Positions 26,344 through 36,406 of a stretch of 64,000 nt of DNA are shown one piece after another. How positions within the stretch are numbered: position 1 is the stretch's first letter; each line of letters opens with the position of its first letter. This DNA is from a bacterium. GTDB lineage: Bacteria; Zhuqueibacterota; QNDG01; JAGLOF01. The stretch spans positions 50,255 through 114,254 of the forward strand of contig JAGLOF010000001.1 in assembly GCA_023139105.1 (NCBI GenBank). The letters are read 5' to 3'. A model generated the notes under the pieces. It was given only the letters and a program-made list of their open reading frames with translations. It was not told the origin of the DNA and made no database searches. The translations under genes and the position numbers were made by a program.

Positions 26344-27588
26344 TTAATCATCAAAACGTTTGACACATAGTACTGCATTATGTCCGCCAAATCCAAATGA
26401 ATTAGTTAAAGCGGCCTTCACATCACATTCACGAGCCTTGTTGGGAACATAATCAAGATCACAATCCTCACCCGTTTCAAACAGGTTAATCGTAGGTGGA
26501 ATAATACCATTTTTCAGTGTCAGTACTGTTGAAACAAATTCTACGCCTGCTGCTGCACCAAGGAGATGACCAAACATAGATTTATTTGAGCTGATAGCTA
26601 CATTACGGGCATGATCACCCAGTGCCAGCTTGATAGATCCTGTTTCAAGCCTGTCATTATGCGGCGTAGATGTACCATGCGCATTAATATATCCAATATC
26701 CTCGGGATTTAAACCGGCAACTTCCATGGCCCGTTTCATTGCCAGGCACTGTCCGGCTCCATCTGAACGTGGTGCTGTAATATGAAAAGCATCACCTGAA
26801 AAACCGTAACCACCAAATTCCGCATAAATTTTTGCATCTCTTGCCTTGGCATGCTCAAGTGTCTCTAAAACAACAATACCTGCACCCTCACCCATGATAA
26901 AACCATCTCTATCTTTATCAAATGGCCTGCTGGCATGTTCGGGATCATCATTACGAGTAGATAATGCTTTCAGACTGCAAAAACCAGCCATTGCCATTTC
27001 AGTGATAACAGCTTCAGTACCACCTACAAGCATGACATCGGCATCACCGTTAAGCAAGTGCATATATGCAACACCCAGAGCATGGGCCGATGAAGCACAG
27101 GCAGATACAGTACAGTAGTTAGGACCCATAAATCCATATTTTATTGACAGATGGCCTGCAGTAATATCCGGAATCATTGCTGGAATAAAAAATGGGCTTA
27201 CACGCCGTGGACCACGTTCAAGCAATTTTTTGTGTTCATTATGATACACTTCCATACCACCGATACCAGAACTAATCATGACACCGATTCGTGAGCTATC
27301 TTCTTTTTCAACATCCAGACCGGAATCTTCAACTGCCATACTTCCGGCAGCAATACCGAGAATGGTGAAAGGATCCATGCGACGCGCTTCCTTGGGAGCT
27401 ACATACGCAGATGAATCAAAATCTTTAAGCTCTGCCGCTATCTTTGATGTGAAATTTTCCGTATCATATTTCGTTATATGTGAAATGCCGTTTTTACCTT
27501 GAACCAGACCCTCCCAAGTGGCAGCCACATCATTTCCAATTGCTGTCACAGCACCCAGGCCGGTCACAACGACACGACGCTTATTCAT
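26344..27588 (-). CDS. fabF: beta-ketoacyl-ACP synthase II
   Basis: 414 aa, normal length. The Cys-His-His triad is visible: Cys in CTVSACASSAHAL, His in INAHGTSTPHND, and His in SNKSMFGHLLGAAAGVE. The N-terminal RRVVVTGLGAVTAIGND and C-terminal LTNSFGFGGHNA are typical. It condenses malonyl-ACP with acyl-ACP in chain elongation, and is the temperature-adjusting synthase in E. coli. It follows acpP with a 57-bp gap that holds a hairpin, and precedes rnc. Confidence 0.97.
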   Translation of the reverse strand: MNKRRVVVTGLGAVTAIGNDVAATWEGLVQGKNGISHITKYDTENFTSKIAAELKDFDSSAYVAPKEARRMDPFTILGIAAGSMAVEDSGLDVEKEDSSRIGVMISSGIGGMEVYHNEHKKLLERGPRRVSPFFIPAMIPDITAGHLSIKYGFMGPNYCTVSACASSAHALGVAYMHLLNGDADVMLVGGTEAVITEMAMAGFCSLKALSTRNDDPEHASRPFDKDRDGFIMGEGAGIVVLETLEHAKARDAKIYAEFGGYGFSGDAFHITAPRSDGAGQCLAMKRAMEVAGLNPEDIGYINAHGTSTPHNDRLETGSIKLALGDHARNVAISSNKSMFGHLLGAAAGVEFVSTVLTLKNGIIPPTINLFETGEDCDLDYVPNKARECDVKAALTNSFGFGGHNAVLCVKRFDD

Positions 27589-27605
27589 AATGCCTCCTTC
27601 AACAA

Positions 27606-27633
27606 AGGGCCCCGCTCATAGAACGGGACCCCT
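27606..27633 (-). terminator. intercistronic hairpin between acpP and fabF (attenuator-like)
   Basis: On the minus strand AGGGGTCCCG and CGGGGCCCT pair into about 9 bp with one bulge and a 9-nt loop, followed by TTTGTT. It could partly terminate transcription after acpP or protect its 3' end, allowing more ACP than FabF. Confidence 0.5.
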
Positions 27634-27645
27634 ATGAATGCGTTG

Positions 27646-27882
27646 TTACTCAGCTTTCATTTTCTCGAGATAATCACGAGCCTTACCAACACTGGTGAGC
27701 TGCTCGGCATCATCATCAGGAATTTCCAGATCAAACTCCTCTTCGAAAGCCATAATCAGTTCAACCGTATCCAGAGAATCGGCGCCCAAATCATCGATAA
27801 ATGAAGCTTCGTCGGTGATCTCATTGGGGTCTACACCAAGCCGGTCCACAATAATCTCTTTGAATTTTTCTTGATCAATCAT
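27646..27882 (-). CDS. acpP: acyl carrier protein
   Basis: 78 aa from the ATG three codons after the track's GTG start; AGGAGG lies 8 nt before it. The protein is strongly acidic, with the phosphopantetheine Ser in [19 protein letters not shown]. It carries growing acyl chains on a 4'-phosphopantetheine arm in fatty-acid synthesis. It sits between fabG and fabF, the classic order. Confidence 0.97.
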   Translation of the reverse strand: MIDQEKFKEIIVDRLGVDPNEITDEASFIDDLGADSLDTVELIMAFEEEFDLEIPDDDAEQLTSVGKARDYLEKMKAE

Positions 27883-27926
27883 ACTATTCACCTCCTTATT
27901 AATGTCTCATCCCAAACAATTTATGT

Positions 27927-28673
27927 TTATGCAATTAACAATCCTCCGTCGATATTAATGACTTGTCCAGTCACATAATCGGAAGCTGTAGAAGCTAAAA
28001 ATGCTGTTACATTGGCTACGTCATCAGGAGTTCCTGCTCGTTTGGCCGGAATTGACTCAAGATAGGCGTCTATAACTTCTTTGCCTAAATCCTGAGTCAT
28101 TTCAGTCTGAATAAAACCAGGTGCAATGGCATTTACCTGAATATTACGCGCAGCAACCTCTTTGGCTGTAGACTGGGTAAGCCCTATCATACCGGCCTTT
28201 GAAGCAGCATAATTGGCCTGACCAGCATTACCCATGCGACCGATAACAGACGCAACATTAATAATCTTGCCGCTACGCTGCTTCATCATCGGACGAATCA
28301 CCGCTTTGGTACAGAGGAAGGCTCCTTTGAGATTAATCTGAATAACCAGATCCCAATCAGCTTCACTCATGCGCATAATTAAACTATCTCTTGTAATGCC
28401 GGCATTATTGATTAAAATATCTACACGACCAAATACATCTATAGTCTCTTTAACCATGGCCTTCACTTGATCGGCATCGGCTACATTGGCAGCCACACCG
28501 ATAGCGGAGATACCCAAAGCTTCCAACTCTTTAGCCGTTGTCTTTGCACCGTCACCATCAATATCAGAGACCACTACATTACAGCCCTGCCTCGCCAGTT
28601 TCTCACAAATAGCCTTGCCTATTCCCCGGGCACCCCCGGTAACAACAGCTACTTTATCTTTCATCGTGTCCAT
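27927..28673 (-). CDS. fabG: 3-oxoacyl-ACP reductase
   Basis: 248 aa short-chain dehydrogenase. The NADP-binding motif is VVTGGARGIGKAIC, followed by LINNAGITRDSLIMRM, the catalytic Ser in NVASVIGRMGN, and Tyr-x3-Lys in QANYAASKAGMIG. The C-terminal region DYVTGQVINIDGG is typical. It reduces 3-ketoacyl-ACP with NADPH in fatty-acid elongation. It lies between fabD and acpP. Confidence 0.96.
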   Translation of the reverse strand: MDTMKDKVAVVTGGARGIGKAICEKLARQGCNVVVSDIDGDGAKTTAKELEALGISAIGVAANVADADQVKAMVKETIDVFGRVDILINNAGITRDSLIMRMSEADWDLVIQINLKGAFLCTKAVIRPMMKQRSGKIINVASVIGRMGNAGQANYAASKAGMIGLTQSTAKEVAARNIQVNAIAPGFIQTEMTQDLGKEVIDAYLESIPAKRAGTPDDVANVTAFLASTASDYVTGQVINIDGGLLIA

Positions 28674-28712
28674 ATTCTTACCCCGTTAATTTGGGTCTAA
28701 CTATTGGATGGA

Positions 28713-29630
28713 CTAAAATTTGTCCAAATCAGCCAGCGAACCGCAATTGGCCAGTTCCAGTCCTCGATCAATTCTCTTGGCCAAGCCGGAAAGCACTCTG
28801 CCCGAACCTACTTCCACACATCGAGTAACACCATCTTTAACCATATTCTGAATGGTCTCAACCCAGCGCACAGAATGTGTCAATTGATGATGAAGTAAAT
28901 TTTTTATCTCCTCGGCATTGGATACAGGTACAGCAGTAACATTAGCATATACAGGGATATCAACCATAGAGATGACCATTTTATCCATTTTCTTGCCAAA
29001 ATCATCGGCGGCATATGCCATAAGCGGTGAGTGAAATGCCCCACTTACCGGCAGCTCCAAGGCACGCTTAGCTCCTGCCTGGAGTGCTACTTTAATTGCC
29101 GCCTTAATTCCTTCATATGACCCGGAAATTACAACCTGTCCGGGTGAATTATAATTGGCCGGCTGTACAATACCATCATCACCGGCTTCAATACATATTG
29201 TCATTACATCGGCTGCTTCCAAACCAATAATAGCTGCCATGGTACCGGGATTACGCTCTCCGGCTTCCTGCATGAGACGCGCACGCTCTTTAACGATAGA
29301 GAGACCGTCTTCAAAACTAAAAGCACCTGCCACAGTTAAAGCAGTATATTCACCAAGGCTGTGTCCTGCAGCAACATCCGGAGTAATGCCTTTTTCCCTC
29401 AGTAGTGCTGCAACAACATAAGAATGAATATATAAAGCAGGTTGCGTATTAATTGTCTGTTTCAATTTCTCTTCAGGGCCGTTGAAAGAAATATCAATAA
29501 TATCATAGCCTAAAATATCATTGGCTTTGTTATAAATATCTTTAGCCTGTGCAAAATTATCATATAAATCTTTCCCCATACCGACAGCTTGTGCGCCTTG
29601 CCCTGGAAAAAGAAATGCCGTTTTACTCAT
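28713..29630 (-). CDS. fabD: malonyl-CoA:ACP transacylase
   Basis: 305 aa from the ATG four codons after the track's GTG start; GAGG lies 6 nt before it. The N-terminus is AFLFPGQGAQAVGMG. The nucleophile Ser is in AAGHSLGEYTAL (about residue 91), and the catalytic His is in PVSGAFHSPLM. The C-terminal CVEVGSGRVLSGLAKRI is conserved. It moves malonyl from CoA to ACP. It is 19 nt downstream of fabH. Confidence 0.96.
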   Translation of the reverse strand: MSKTAFLFPGQGAQAVGMGKDLYDNFAQAKDIYNKANDILGYDIIDISFNGPEEKLKQTINTQPALYIHSYVVAALLREKGITPDVAAGHSLGEYTALTVAGAFSFEDGLSIVKERARLMQEAGERNPGTMAAIIGLEAADVMTICIEAGDDGIVQPANYNSPGQVVISGSYEGIKAAIKVALQAGAKRALELPVSGAFHSPLMAYAADDFGKKMDKMVISMVDIPVYANVTAVPVSNAEEIKNLLHHQLTHSVRWVETIQNMVKDGVTRCVEVGSGRVLSGLAKRIDRGLELANCGSLADLDKF

Positions 29631-29649
29631 GGGTATCCTCACTTATTAA

Positions 29650-30639
29650 TTAAAATTGAATAAGGCTGGCGCCCCAGGTAAAACCACCGCCAAAAGCGAC
29701 TAAAAGACACTTATTACCCTCTTTTAGTCTTCCTTCTCTACGCGCCTGATTCATGGCAATAGGAATTGAGGCGGCTGACGTGTTGCCATAATCTTTAATA
29801 TTGACAAATACTTGTTCATCAGACAACTTCAGTCTTGACTGAATAGCTTCAATAATACGCATATTAGCCTGATGAGGAATTAATAAATCAAGTTCAGATG
29901 CATCAACACCTGCCAGATCAAGACCATGCAGCGCAGCATCCCGCATTGTACGTACCGCATGTTTAAATATTCTATTACCTTCCATCTTGATATAGTGCAG
30001 ACGCTGATCTACAGTCTCATGAGTAGCCGGGTTCAAGGAACCGCCACCGGGCAGATGAAGTAAATCGCCTAAACGTCCATCAGCCTTTATATAAGCGGAT
30101 AAAATACCTTTATCACCTTCTGATGGTCCAAGCACTGCTGCACCTGCACCATCACCGAATAAAATACAGGTGCCTCGGTCTTCCCAATCGGTTATGCGTG
30201 AAAGCACTTCAGAACCGATAACCAATACATGTTTAGCCGCACCGGTTGCGATTAAACTGTTAGCCAGTGTAAGGCCGTATATAAAGCCTGAACAGGCGGC
30301 AGCAACATCCATTGCAGCAGCATTTTTAGCACCAATTTTTGCCTGTACGCGACATGCTGTTGATGGAAATGACGTATCTGGTGTGATAGTAGCTATAATT
30401 ATCATATCCAGATCTTCTGCTACAAGACCAGCCTCTTTTAACGCTTCTTCAGCTGCGGGAGCAGCCAGGTCAGAATTAGCCTTACCCTCTTCCAGTATGT
30501 ATCGGCGTTCAATACCTGTTCTTTCCCGAATCCATTCATCATTGGTATCAACCATTTTTTCCAAATCGAAATTGGATAATACCTTGCCGGAAAGGGCGGA
30601 ACCTGTCCCAAGAATCTTGGCAACCGGTTTTTTAATCAC
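29650..30639 (-). CDS. fabH: beta-ketoacyl-ACP synthase III
   Basis: 329 aa. Catalytic Cys in AAACSGFIYGL, His in LLIPHQANMRII, and Asn in GNTSAASIPIA are all present. NDEWIRERTGIERR near the N-terminus is typical. It starts fatty-acid chains by condensing acetyl-CoA (or branched primers) with malonyl-ACP. Its start overlaps the plsX stop by 8 nt. Confidence 0.97.
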   Translation of the reverse strand: MIKKPVAKILGTGSALSGKVLSNFDLEKMVDTNDEWIRERTGIERRYILEEGKANSDLAAPAAEEALKEAGLVAEDLDMIIIATITPDTSFPSTACRVQAKIGAKNAAAMDVAAACSGFIYGLTLANSLIATGAAKHVLVIGSEVLSRITDWEDRGTCILFGDGAGAAVLGPSEGDKGILSAYIKADGRLGDLLHLPGGGSLNPATHETVDQRLHYIKMEGNRIFKHAVRTMRDAALHGLDLAGVDASELDLLIPHQANMRIIEAIQSRLKLSDEQVFVNIKDYGNTSAASIPIAMNQARREGRLKEGNKCLLVAFGGGFTWGASLIQF

Positions 30640-31651
30640 TGGTGACCCCCTTCATTTCTTTAATTTGCTCTTCAATATGTTCAGAAACTTTGCTGGTCAC
30701 CATCTTCCAGGCCTCCTCAACAGCATTGCGAATCGCCTTTGCGCTGGAAGACCCATGTGAGATGATGCATGTACCACGTACACCTAATAACGGGGCGCCG
30801 CCGTACTCTTGATAATCAAATAACTTGAATAATTTCCTTAAACTGGGCCTGATAAGATACATACCAATGGCACCGGGCAAATTACCCCGGATAGTCCGCT
30901 TCATAGTTGTTGAAACCATACGTGCAAGACTTTCACCAAATTTCAATAGCACATTACCATTGAAGCCATCGCAAACAATGACATCAGCACCACCGGCTAA
31001 AATATCACGGCCCTCAATATTACCTTTAAAATTCAAAGAACTGTTCTTCAATAACTGATAGGCTTTTTGAACAGCTTCATTGCCTTTTTTCTCTTCTTCT
31101 CCGATATTTAACAAACCCACTTCCGGAGACTCAATACCTATTAAGTGATTCATAAAAATCGAGCCCATAATACCAAATTGATAGAGATGTTGAGCCTTAC
31201 AATCCACATTGGACCCGACATCAAGTATCAAACAGACACCATTTTCATGAGGCATGAAAGTACCGATAGCCGGCCTCAAGACTCCTTCAATCGGCCTCAA
31301 TGAGAAGAGAGCAGAGGCCATTACAGCACCTGTATTCCCGGCACTGACCACTGCATCAACTTTACCCTCTTTATGCAGACGTATCGCAACGGCAATTGAT
31401 GAATCGGGTTTTCTCCGTAAAGCATGTGAAGGAGATTCACCCATTCCAACAGCCTGGGATGCATGCACAATAGACAGATCCAAATCTTTAATGAAGTGAT
31501 GGTGATTCAGTTCTTCTTCAATAATTTTCTTATCACCAACTAATACAACTTCATACCGCCCGTTGGAATGCCGGGCAGCTTCAACACCACCGGAGACAAT
31601 GGCACCCGGTGCCTTATCTCCGCCCATGGCATCCAGCGCAATCTTGAGCAT
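30632..31651 (-). CDS. plsX: phosphate acyltransferase PlsX
   Basis: 339 aa. Family motifs are IALDAMGGDKAPGAIVSG at the start, VDAVVSAGNTGAVMASA, LLNIGEEEKKGNEAV and VICDGFNGNVLLKFGE. It makes acyl-phosphate from acyl-ACP for phospholipid synthesis (with PlsY), at the inner face of the membrane. It lies 15 nt after rpmF and overlaps fabH. Confidence 0.96.
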   Translation of the reverse strand: MLKIALDAMGGDKAPGAIVSGGVEAARHSNGRYEVVLVGDKKIIEEELNHHHFIKDLDLSIVHASQAVGMGESPSHALRRKPDSSIAVAIRLHKEGKVDAVVSAGNTGAVMASALFSLRPIEGVLRPAIGTFMPHENGVCLILDVGSNVDCKAQHLYQFGIMGSIFMNHLIGIESPEVGLLNIGEEEKKGNEAVQKAYQLLKNSSLNFKGNIEGRDILAGGADVIVCDGFNGNVLLKFGESLARMVSTTMKRTIRGNLPGAIGMYLIRPSLRKLFKLFDYQEYGGAPLLGVRGTCIISHGSSSAKAIRNAVEEAWKMVTSKVSEHIEEQIKEMKGVTSD

Positions 31652-31666
31652 GGAGTAAACTCCTCT

Positions 31667-31849
31667 CTAACGCTCCTCAGGTACGGCCACTAAGCGACCG
31701 GCGTAGTACCCACAATTGGGACAGGCCCGATGGGATAGTTTCGGCTGATGGCAATGCGAACATTCGCCCACATTGACAGCCGTGAGATTATCATGAGTCC
31801 TGCGCTTGTCACGACGGGACTTAGATATCTTATTCTTTGGTAAAGCCAC
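31667..31849 (-). CDS. rpmF: 50S ribosomal protein L32
   Basis: 60 aa. The N-terminus is basic (ALPKNKISKSRRDKRRTHDNL), and a zinc ribbon is formed by CSHCHQPK and ACPNCGYYAGR (two CxxC pairs, the zinc-containing L32 form). It sits between the DUF177 gene and plsX, as in very many bacteria. Confidence 0.96.
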   Translation of the reverse strand: MALPKNKISKSRRDKRRTHDNLTAVNVGECSHCHQPKLSHRACPNCGYYAGRLVAVPEER

Positions 31850-31922
31850 GGATTTCTCCTTTCAATATACACATCCCCGTAATTAGACGGGACAATTAAC
31901 AAAACCGTAGAAACGGTCAATA

Positions 31923-32453
31923 CTATTCTTCATCAAGACGAAGCCCCTTAAGAGCTTCCCACCGGGGATCAATCTCATCCCTACTACAGTGACATTCAGT
32001 CAAATTCAAATTTGCACCGCAAATATCACATAGCCCTTTGCATTCTTCAATGCACAGCCCCTTAACAGGAAGGCCCATAAACAGGGCGTCCAGTGCATCC
32101 TGCGACAGATCAATCTTCCTTGTAGACGTAGAAATTACATGAACTTCTATATCATCACCGCTCTCTGTCCCGGCAGTATAAGTATAAAAACTGCGTACTT
32201 CACCTGTCACCGGACAGAGAAAATCGGTACCGCACCGATCACAGATCAATGCAACCCGACCAGTAGCTTTTACATTTACAAGATAACCGCCATCCACCTT
32301 ATCTGTCTTTATCTCCACATGGACATCTTCAGGGAAAGTGATTCCACTCTCACCGGAAAGTAATCCGGGTGACCAGGTGATGGCCAGTATATCCCTGTTA
32401 TCATCAAGTACCGCGACCGGGATCACCAGGTCACGGTATTTTTGAATCGTCAA
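31923..32453 (-). CDS. DUF177 (YceD-like) protein, 23S rRNA accumulation factor
   Basis: 176 aa. DUF177 proteins are encoded just before rpmF and affect 23S rRNA and ribosome assembly in E. coli and plants. Here the family pattern is VALICDRCGTDFLCPVTGEV, DLSQDALDALFMGLPVKGLC and CKGLCDICGANLNLTECHC. The Cys pairs suggest a metal site. It is the first gene of the rpmF-plsX-fab operon. Confidence 0.88.
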   Translation of the reverse strand: MTIQKYRDLVIPVAVLDDNRDILAITWSPGLLSGESGITFPEDVHVEIKTDKVDGGYLVNVKATGRVALICDRCGTDFLCPVTGEVRSFYTYTAGTESGDDIEVHVISTSTRKIDLSQDALDALFMGLPVKGLCIEECKGLCDICGANLNLTECHCSRDEIDPRWEALKGLRLDEE

Positions 32454-32491
32454 TTTACTGATTTCTCCTCAAAGAATCAAGCCAAAAATAG

Positions 32492-34582
32492 TTATTCCGC
32501 TTCAGGAGGCATGGGAGCCTCATTTATTTGCAACCGGAGCTGACATTTCAGACAGCGTTCAGCCTCACAAGTCAGTGTTACGTCATCAAAAACCAAATCT
32601 ACCTGTGGCCATGCGGGTTTGAACCGCTCTTCCACGGGTATAGTTCCACGATGAGCCCTCTCTTTACCTGTAAAGGCCTCTGAATAGCCGATAGCCGGAT
32701 CATCTATATCTTTATTGGCAAATGATTGATAAATATTACCGTCACCACCAAGATAACGATCAATTGCCATGGCACCAAGACGCCCTGCCTCAATTGCCTT
32801 GATAACCGATTGAGGACCTGTGGCCACATCACCACCCGCAAAAACTGCGTCACGGCTAGTCATGCGAGTTTCATTATCAATGGGCAGACTGCCCCAGCGA
32901 TCCAGGTCCACACCAAACTTATCAGGGATAATATAATCTTGTCCGATGGCAACAACAAGCATATTTACATTAAAATCAAATTCACTGCCTTCAACCGGCA
33001 CCGGACGGCGGCGTCCCGAGTCATCAGGCTCACCAAGTTCCATGCGGATACAGGTAACAACAATGTGATCATCAGCAGGTGTTATCTTTACAGGATTAAC
33101 AAGATAGTTAAATTTAATGCCTTCATTATAACTCTCTTCAATCTCTTCAGGATCAGCCGGCATCTCATTACGAGTACGCCTGTAGATAATATCTACTTCA
33201 TTGGCACCTTGTCTTAAGGCTGTACGGGCAACATCCATTGCGACATTACCACCACCGACAACGGCAATCTTGCCACCCAGCTTCATATCATGCCCATGAG
33301 ATACACCTTTAAGTATGTAGATCCCGTCGGTTACACGAGCATCTTCATCTCCGGGAATCTTCATTGTGGAACCGATAGGAGCACCCAATCCAAGAAAAAC
33401 AGCATTGTAACCTTCGGCAAACAAAGGATCCAGATCTTCTACTTTACTGTTCATCTCTATTTCAACGCCAATATTCTCAATCTCTTTGATTTCGCCATTT
33501 AGCACATCCAGGGGCAGGCGGTAACGAGGAATACCAGAGAACATCATGCCGCCGCAATTAGGTTGTGCCTCAAAGACTTTAACCTGATGGCCCTTGAGTC
33601 GCAGAAACCATGCGGCTGACATTCCGGCAGGTCCTCCACCGATCACAGCAACCTTCTTAGCTGTATCAGCGGTGATGTCTAGTTTGGTTTTCCAGCTGCC
33701 ATTATCTCTTTCAGCAACAAATCTTTTAATATCACGGATAGCCACAGAACTACCAAGTTCTTCACGCCGGCATACTTCTTCACAGGGGTGATCACAAATA
33801 AGACCCAGTGCATGCGGGAATGGTACAGTTTCTCTGATAACTTCCAGAGAATCCTGATAGCGACCGGCAGCAGCCAGTTGTACATAGCGTGGTATATCAA
33901 TGCCCGCAGGACAGGTGGCGCGGCAAGGCACAAGCACTTCGCCTTTATCATCAGGATTGATGAGTTTTTTCTCTTTCATAGCACCTGTAGGACATACTTC
34001 AACACATGCACCACAAAACTTACACTGTGTATCTGTATAAGTATCTCCAAATGCCGTGGAAACAAGTGACATATATCCACGATCAGAATAATTTAACACA
34101 CCAACTTCACGTACATTCTGACACATTGCCACGCAACGGCCACAGAGAATGCAGAGATTCATATCGCGCTCAAACAGCGGCTCATCCTGTAGAATGGGTA
34201 GTTCACGACCTTTGTAGGCAAAATTCTTAAGGATTTCATCTACGCCCACATATTCCACTACTTTTTTAAGCTGAGTCTTCTCAGGCATATCCTTGGGTAA
34301 TTCAGAGAGGATTAACCACATCAGCCGTTGACGCAGGGTCAACAGCTCCTCATCCCTTGTATCTACCACCATATCATCGCGTACTTCAGTTGCACAGGAA
34401 ACAGGCAGCCCGCGCATACCTTCAATCTTGACTACACACAAACGGCATGTAGCAAGAGGCGGCAAATCCGGGTGAAAACAGAGATTTGGAATATAGATTC
34501 CGGCTTGCAGGGCCGCCTCCAGTACGGTCTGCCCCGGCTTCGCCTGAATCTTTTGTCCATCTATAGTCAGTTTGATACTCAT
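32492..34582 (-). CDS. GltD-like NAD(P)H oxidoreductase with N-terminal HydA/NuoG-type FeS domains
   Basis: 696 aa from Met 31 of the track ORF, chosen because GAGG lies 5 nt upstream and 16 nt separates it from the NuoF-like gene. Domains in order: a [2Fe-2S] ferredoxin (NLCFHPDLPPLATCRLCVVK), a linker, two [4Fe-4S] motifs (CILCGRCVAMCQ and CKFCGACVEVCP), then a GltD module with CRATCPAGIDIP, FAD site VAVIGGGPAGMSAAWFLRL and NAD(P) site IAVVGGGNVAMDVARTA, ending with CLKCQ. With the NuoE and NuoF-like genes it resembles the Sporomusa-type (Stn) bifurcating transhydrogenase, which couples NADH, ferredoxin and NADPH. No H-cluster domain is present, so it is not itself a hydrogenase. Confidence 0.85.
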   Translation of the reverse strand: MSIKLTIDGQKIQAKPGQTVLEAALQAGIYIPNLCFHPDLPPLATCRLCVVKIEGMRGLPVSCATEVRDDMVVDTRDEELLTLRQRLMWLILSELPKDMPEKTQLKKVVEYVGVDEILKNFAYKGRELPILQDEPLFERDMNLCILCGRCVAMCQNVREVGVLNYSDRGYMSLVSTAFGDTYTDTQCKFCGACVEVCPTGAMKEKKLINPDDKGEVLVPCRATCPAGIDIPRYVQLAAAGRYQDSLEVIRETVPFPHALGLICDHPCEEVCRREELGSSVAIRDIKRFVAERDNGSWKTKLDITADTAKKVAVIGGGPAGMSAAWFLRLKGHQVKVFEAQPNCGGMMFSGIPRYRLPLDVLNGEIKEIENIGVEIEMNSKVEDLDPLFAEGYNAVFLGLGAPIGSTMKIPGDEDARVTDGIYILKGVSHGHDMKLGGKIAVVGGGNVAMDVARTALRQGANEVDIIYRRTRNEMPADPEEIEESYNEGIKFNYLVNPVKITPADDHIVVTCIRMELGEPDDSGRRRPVPVEGSEFDFNVNMLVVAIGQDYIIPDKFGVDLDRWGSLPIDNETRMTSRDAVFAGGDVATGPQSVIKAIEAGRLGAMAIDRYLGGDGNIYQSFANKDIDDPAIGYSEAFTGKERAHRGTIPVEERFKPAWPQVDLVFDDVTLTCEAERCLKCQLRLQINEAPMPPEAE

Positions 34583-34598
34583 TTTGACCTCATTCGGT

Positions 34599-36401
34599 TT
34601 AGGCGATAGAGACTGCATCGAAACGGCAGGCTTCTTTACAGGCACCGCACTTGGTACAGGCATCCTGATCAATTATATGAACCGATTTACGCTCACCGGA
34701 AATACAGTTCACAGGACAGGCACGGGCACAGAGTGTACAGCCAATACATTTGGTATCGCTAATACTAAAAGTGATAAGCGGTTTACAGACACCGGCCGGA
34801 CATCGTTTTTCCTTTATATGTGCCTCATACTCATCACGGAAATATCGCAATGTTGTAAGCACCGGATTAGGCGCCGTATTGCCCAGACCGCAAAGTGCTG
34901 TCTTTTTAATTGTATCGCTCAAAGCTTCCAGCGCGACGATATCACATTCTTCACCATTACCACTGGTAATTTTCTCAAGCAGCTCTTTCATGCGGATCAA
35001 TCCAACACGACAGGGCACACATTTGCCGCAGGATTCATCTACAAGAAAGGTGATAAAATATAGTGCAACATCTACCATACAGGTCTCTTCATCCATGACG
35101 ATGAGACCACCGGAACCCATAATTGCACCGGCTTCCAATAATTTTTCGTAGTCAACAGGCAGATCAAGCAGGCTCTCGGGAATACATCCACCGGAAGGGC
35201 CGCCGGATTGTACAGCCTTGAACTTTTTACCACCGGGAATACCGCCGCCAATACCGTAGATGATCTCTCTAAGCGGAATACCCATTGGTACTTCAACAAG
35301 CCCTGAGTTATTTATCTTACCTACAAGTGAGAAAACCTTGGTGCCTTTGGATTTTTCAGTACCAAGCTGGGTGAACCAGTCTGCACCCTTGTGGATGATA
35401 ATTGGCACATTGGCCCAGGTCTCTACATTATTATTATTTGTGGGTTTGCCCCATAATCCCTTGACAGCCGGATATGGCGGACGAACGCGGGGACGGCCTA
35501 CAGAACCTTCAATAGATGCAATTAAAGCTGTCTCTTCACCACAGACAAATGCACCGCCGCCACGTATTACATGCACATCAAAATTAAAACCGGTTCCCAG
35601 GATATCATCACCTAGAAGGCCATATTCCTTGGCCTGTTCAATAGCACATTTAATGCGCTCCACAGCAAGCGGGTATTCATCACGTACGTATATATAAGCA
35701 ATCTGCGCACCTATGGCATAGGCACCTATGGCCATGCCTTCCAATACTGCATGAGGATCGGATTCAAGGATGGAGCGGTCCATATATGCACCGGGATCAC
35801 CTTCATCGGCATTACAGATCAGGTACTTAATATCACTATCAACATTCTTGGCAAATTTCCATTTAAGTCCTGTTGGGAAGCCACCACCACCACGGCCTCT
35901 AAGACCTGAGTGCTCCATTTCAGCAATAATGGAATCCGGTGTCATTTCATTTAGTGCTTTGGCCAAGCCCAGATAACCGTCAAATGCAATATACTCATCA
36001 ATATTCTCAGGATCCATACGCCCACGATTTCTCAAAACTACAAGCATCTGATGTCTAAAGAAATCGATATCCATCAACTTGGGTATAGGTACTTTCTCTT
36101 CTTTGGGAACATACATACATTTTTCATAGGGGCGGCCCTTGAGGAAATGCTCTTCAACCAGCTTTGGTATGTCATCAACTGTCAATTGTTGATAAAAAAT
36201 GTCATCCGGCTGTACAATTGCAATGGGTCCACGCTCGCAGAATCCCTGACAGCCTGTAACAACTACCTGGACTTCATCTTCCAGATTACATTTTTTCACT
36301 TCATTCTCAAAAGCTTCTTTAACGTCCAACGCGGTATTAGACACGCAACCCGTACCAGCGCAGACCATTACATGGGTTCTAAATTTTTTCGTGCTCACCA
36401 C
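34599..36401 (-). CDS. NuoF-like NADH-binding flavoprotein of a bifurcating complex
   Basis: 600 aa. An N-terminal thioredoxin-like [2Fe-2S] domain (VCAGTGC, VVTGCQGFCERGP) precedes the NuoF core: GRGGGGFPTGLKWKF (FMN/NADH site), NADEGDPGAYMDRSILE and GGGAFVCGEETALIASIEG. The [4Fe-4S] site is SCGKCVPCRVG with CGLGNTAPNP. The C-terminus adds two ferredoxin motifs (CIGCTLCARACP and CTKCGACKEACR). This is the HydB/HndC-type layout rather than complex I. It accepts or donates electrons from NADH through FMN. It lies between the NuoE-like and GltD-like genes. Confidence 0.93.
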   Translation of the reverse strand: MVSTKKFRTHVMVCAGTGCVSNTALDVKEAFENEVKKCNLEDEVQVVVTGCQGFCERGPIAIVQPDDIFYQQLTVDDIPKLVEEHFLKGRPYEKCMYVPKEEKVPIPKLMDIDFFRHQMLVVLRNRGRMDPENIDEYIAFDGYLGLAKALNEMTPDSIIAEMEHSGLRGRGGGGFPTGLKWKFAKNVDSDIKYLICNADEGDPGAYMDRSILESDPHAVLEGMAIGAYAIGAQIAYIYVRDEYPLAVERIKCAIEQAKEYGLLGDDILGTGFNFDVHVIRGGGAFVCGEETALIASIEGSVGRPRVRPPYPAVKGLWGKPTNNNNVETWANVPIIIHKGADWFTQLGTEKSKGTKVFSLVGKINNSGLVEVPMGIPLREIIYGIGGGIPGGKKFKAVQSGGPSGGCIPESLLDLPVDYEKLLEAGAIMGSGGLIVMDEETCMVDVALYFITFLVDESCGKCVPCRVGLIRMKELLEKITSGNGEECDIVALEALSDTIKKTALCGLGNTAPNPVLTTLRYFRDEYEAHIKEKRCPAGVCKPLITFSISDTKCIGCTLCARACPVNCISGERKSVHIIDQDACTKCGACKEACRFDAVSIA

Positions 36402-36406
36402 GTCTC

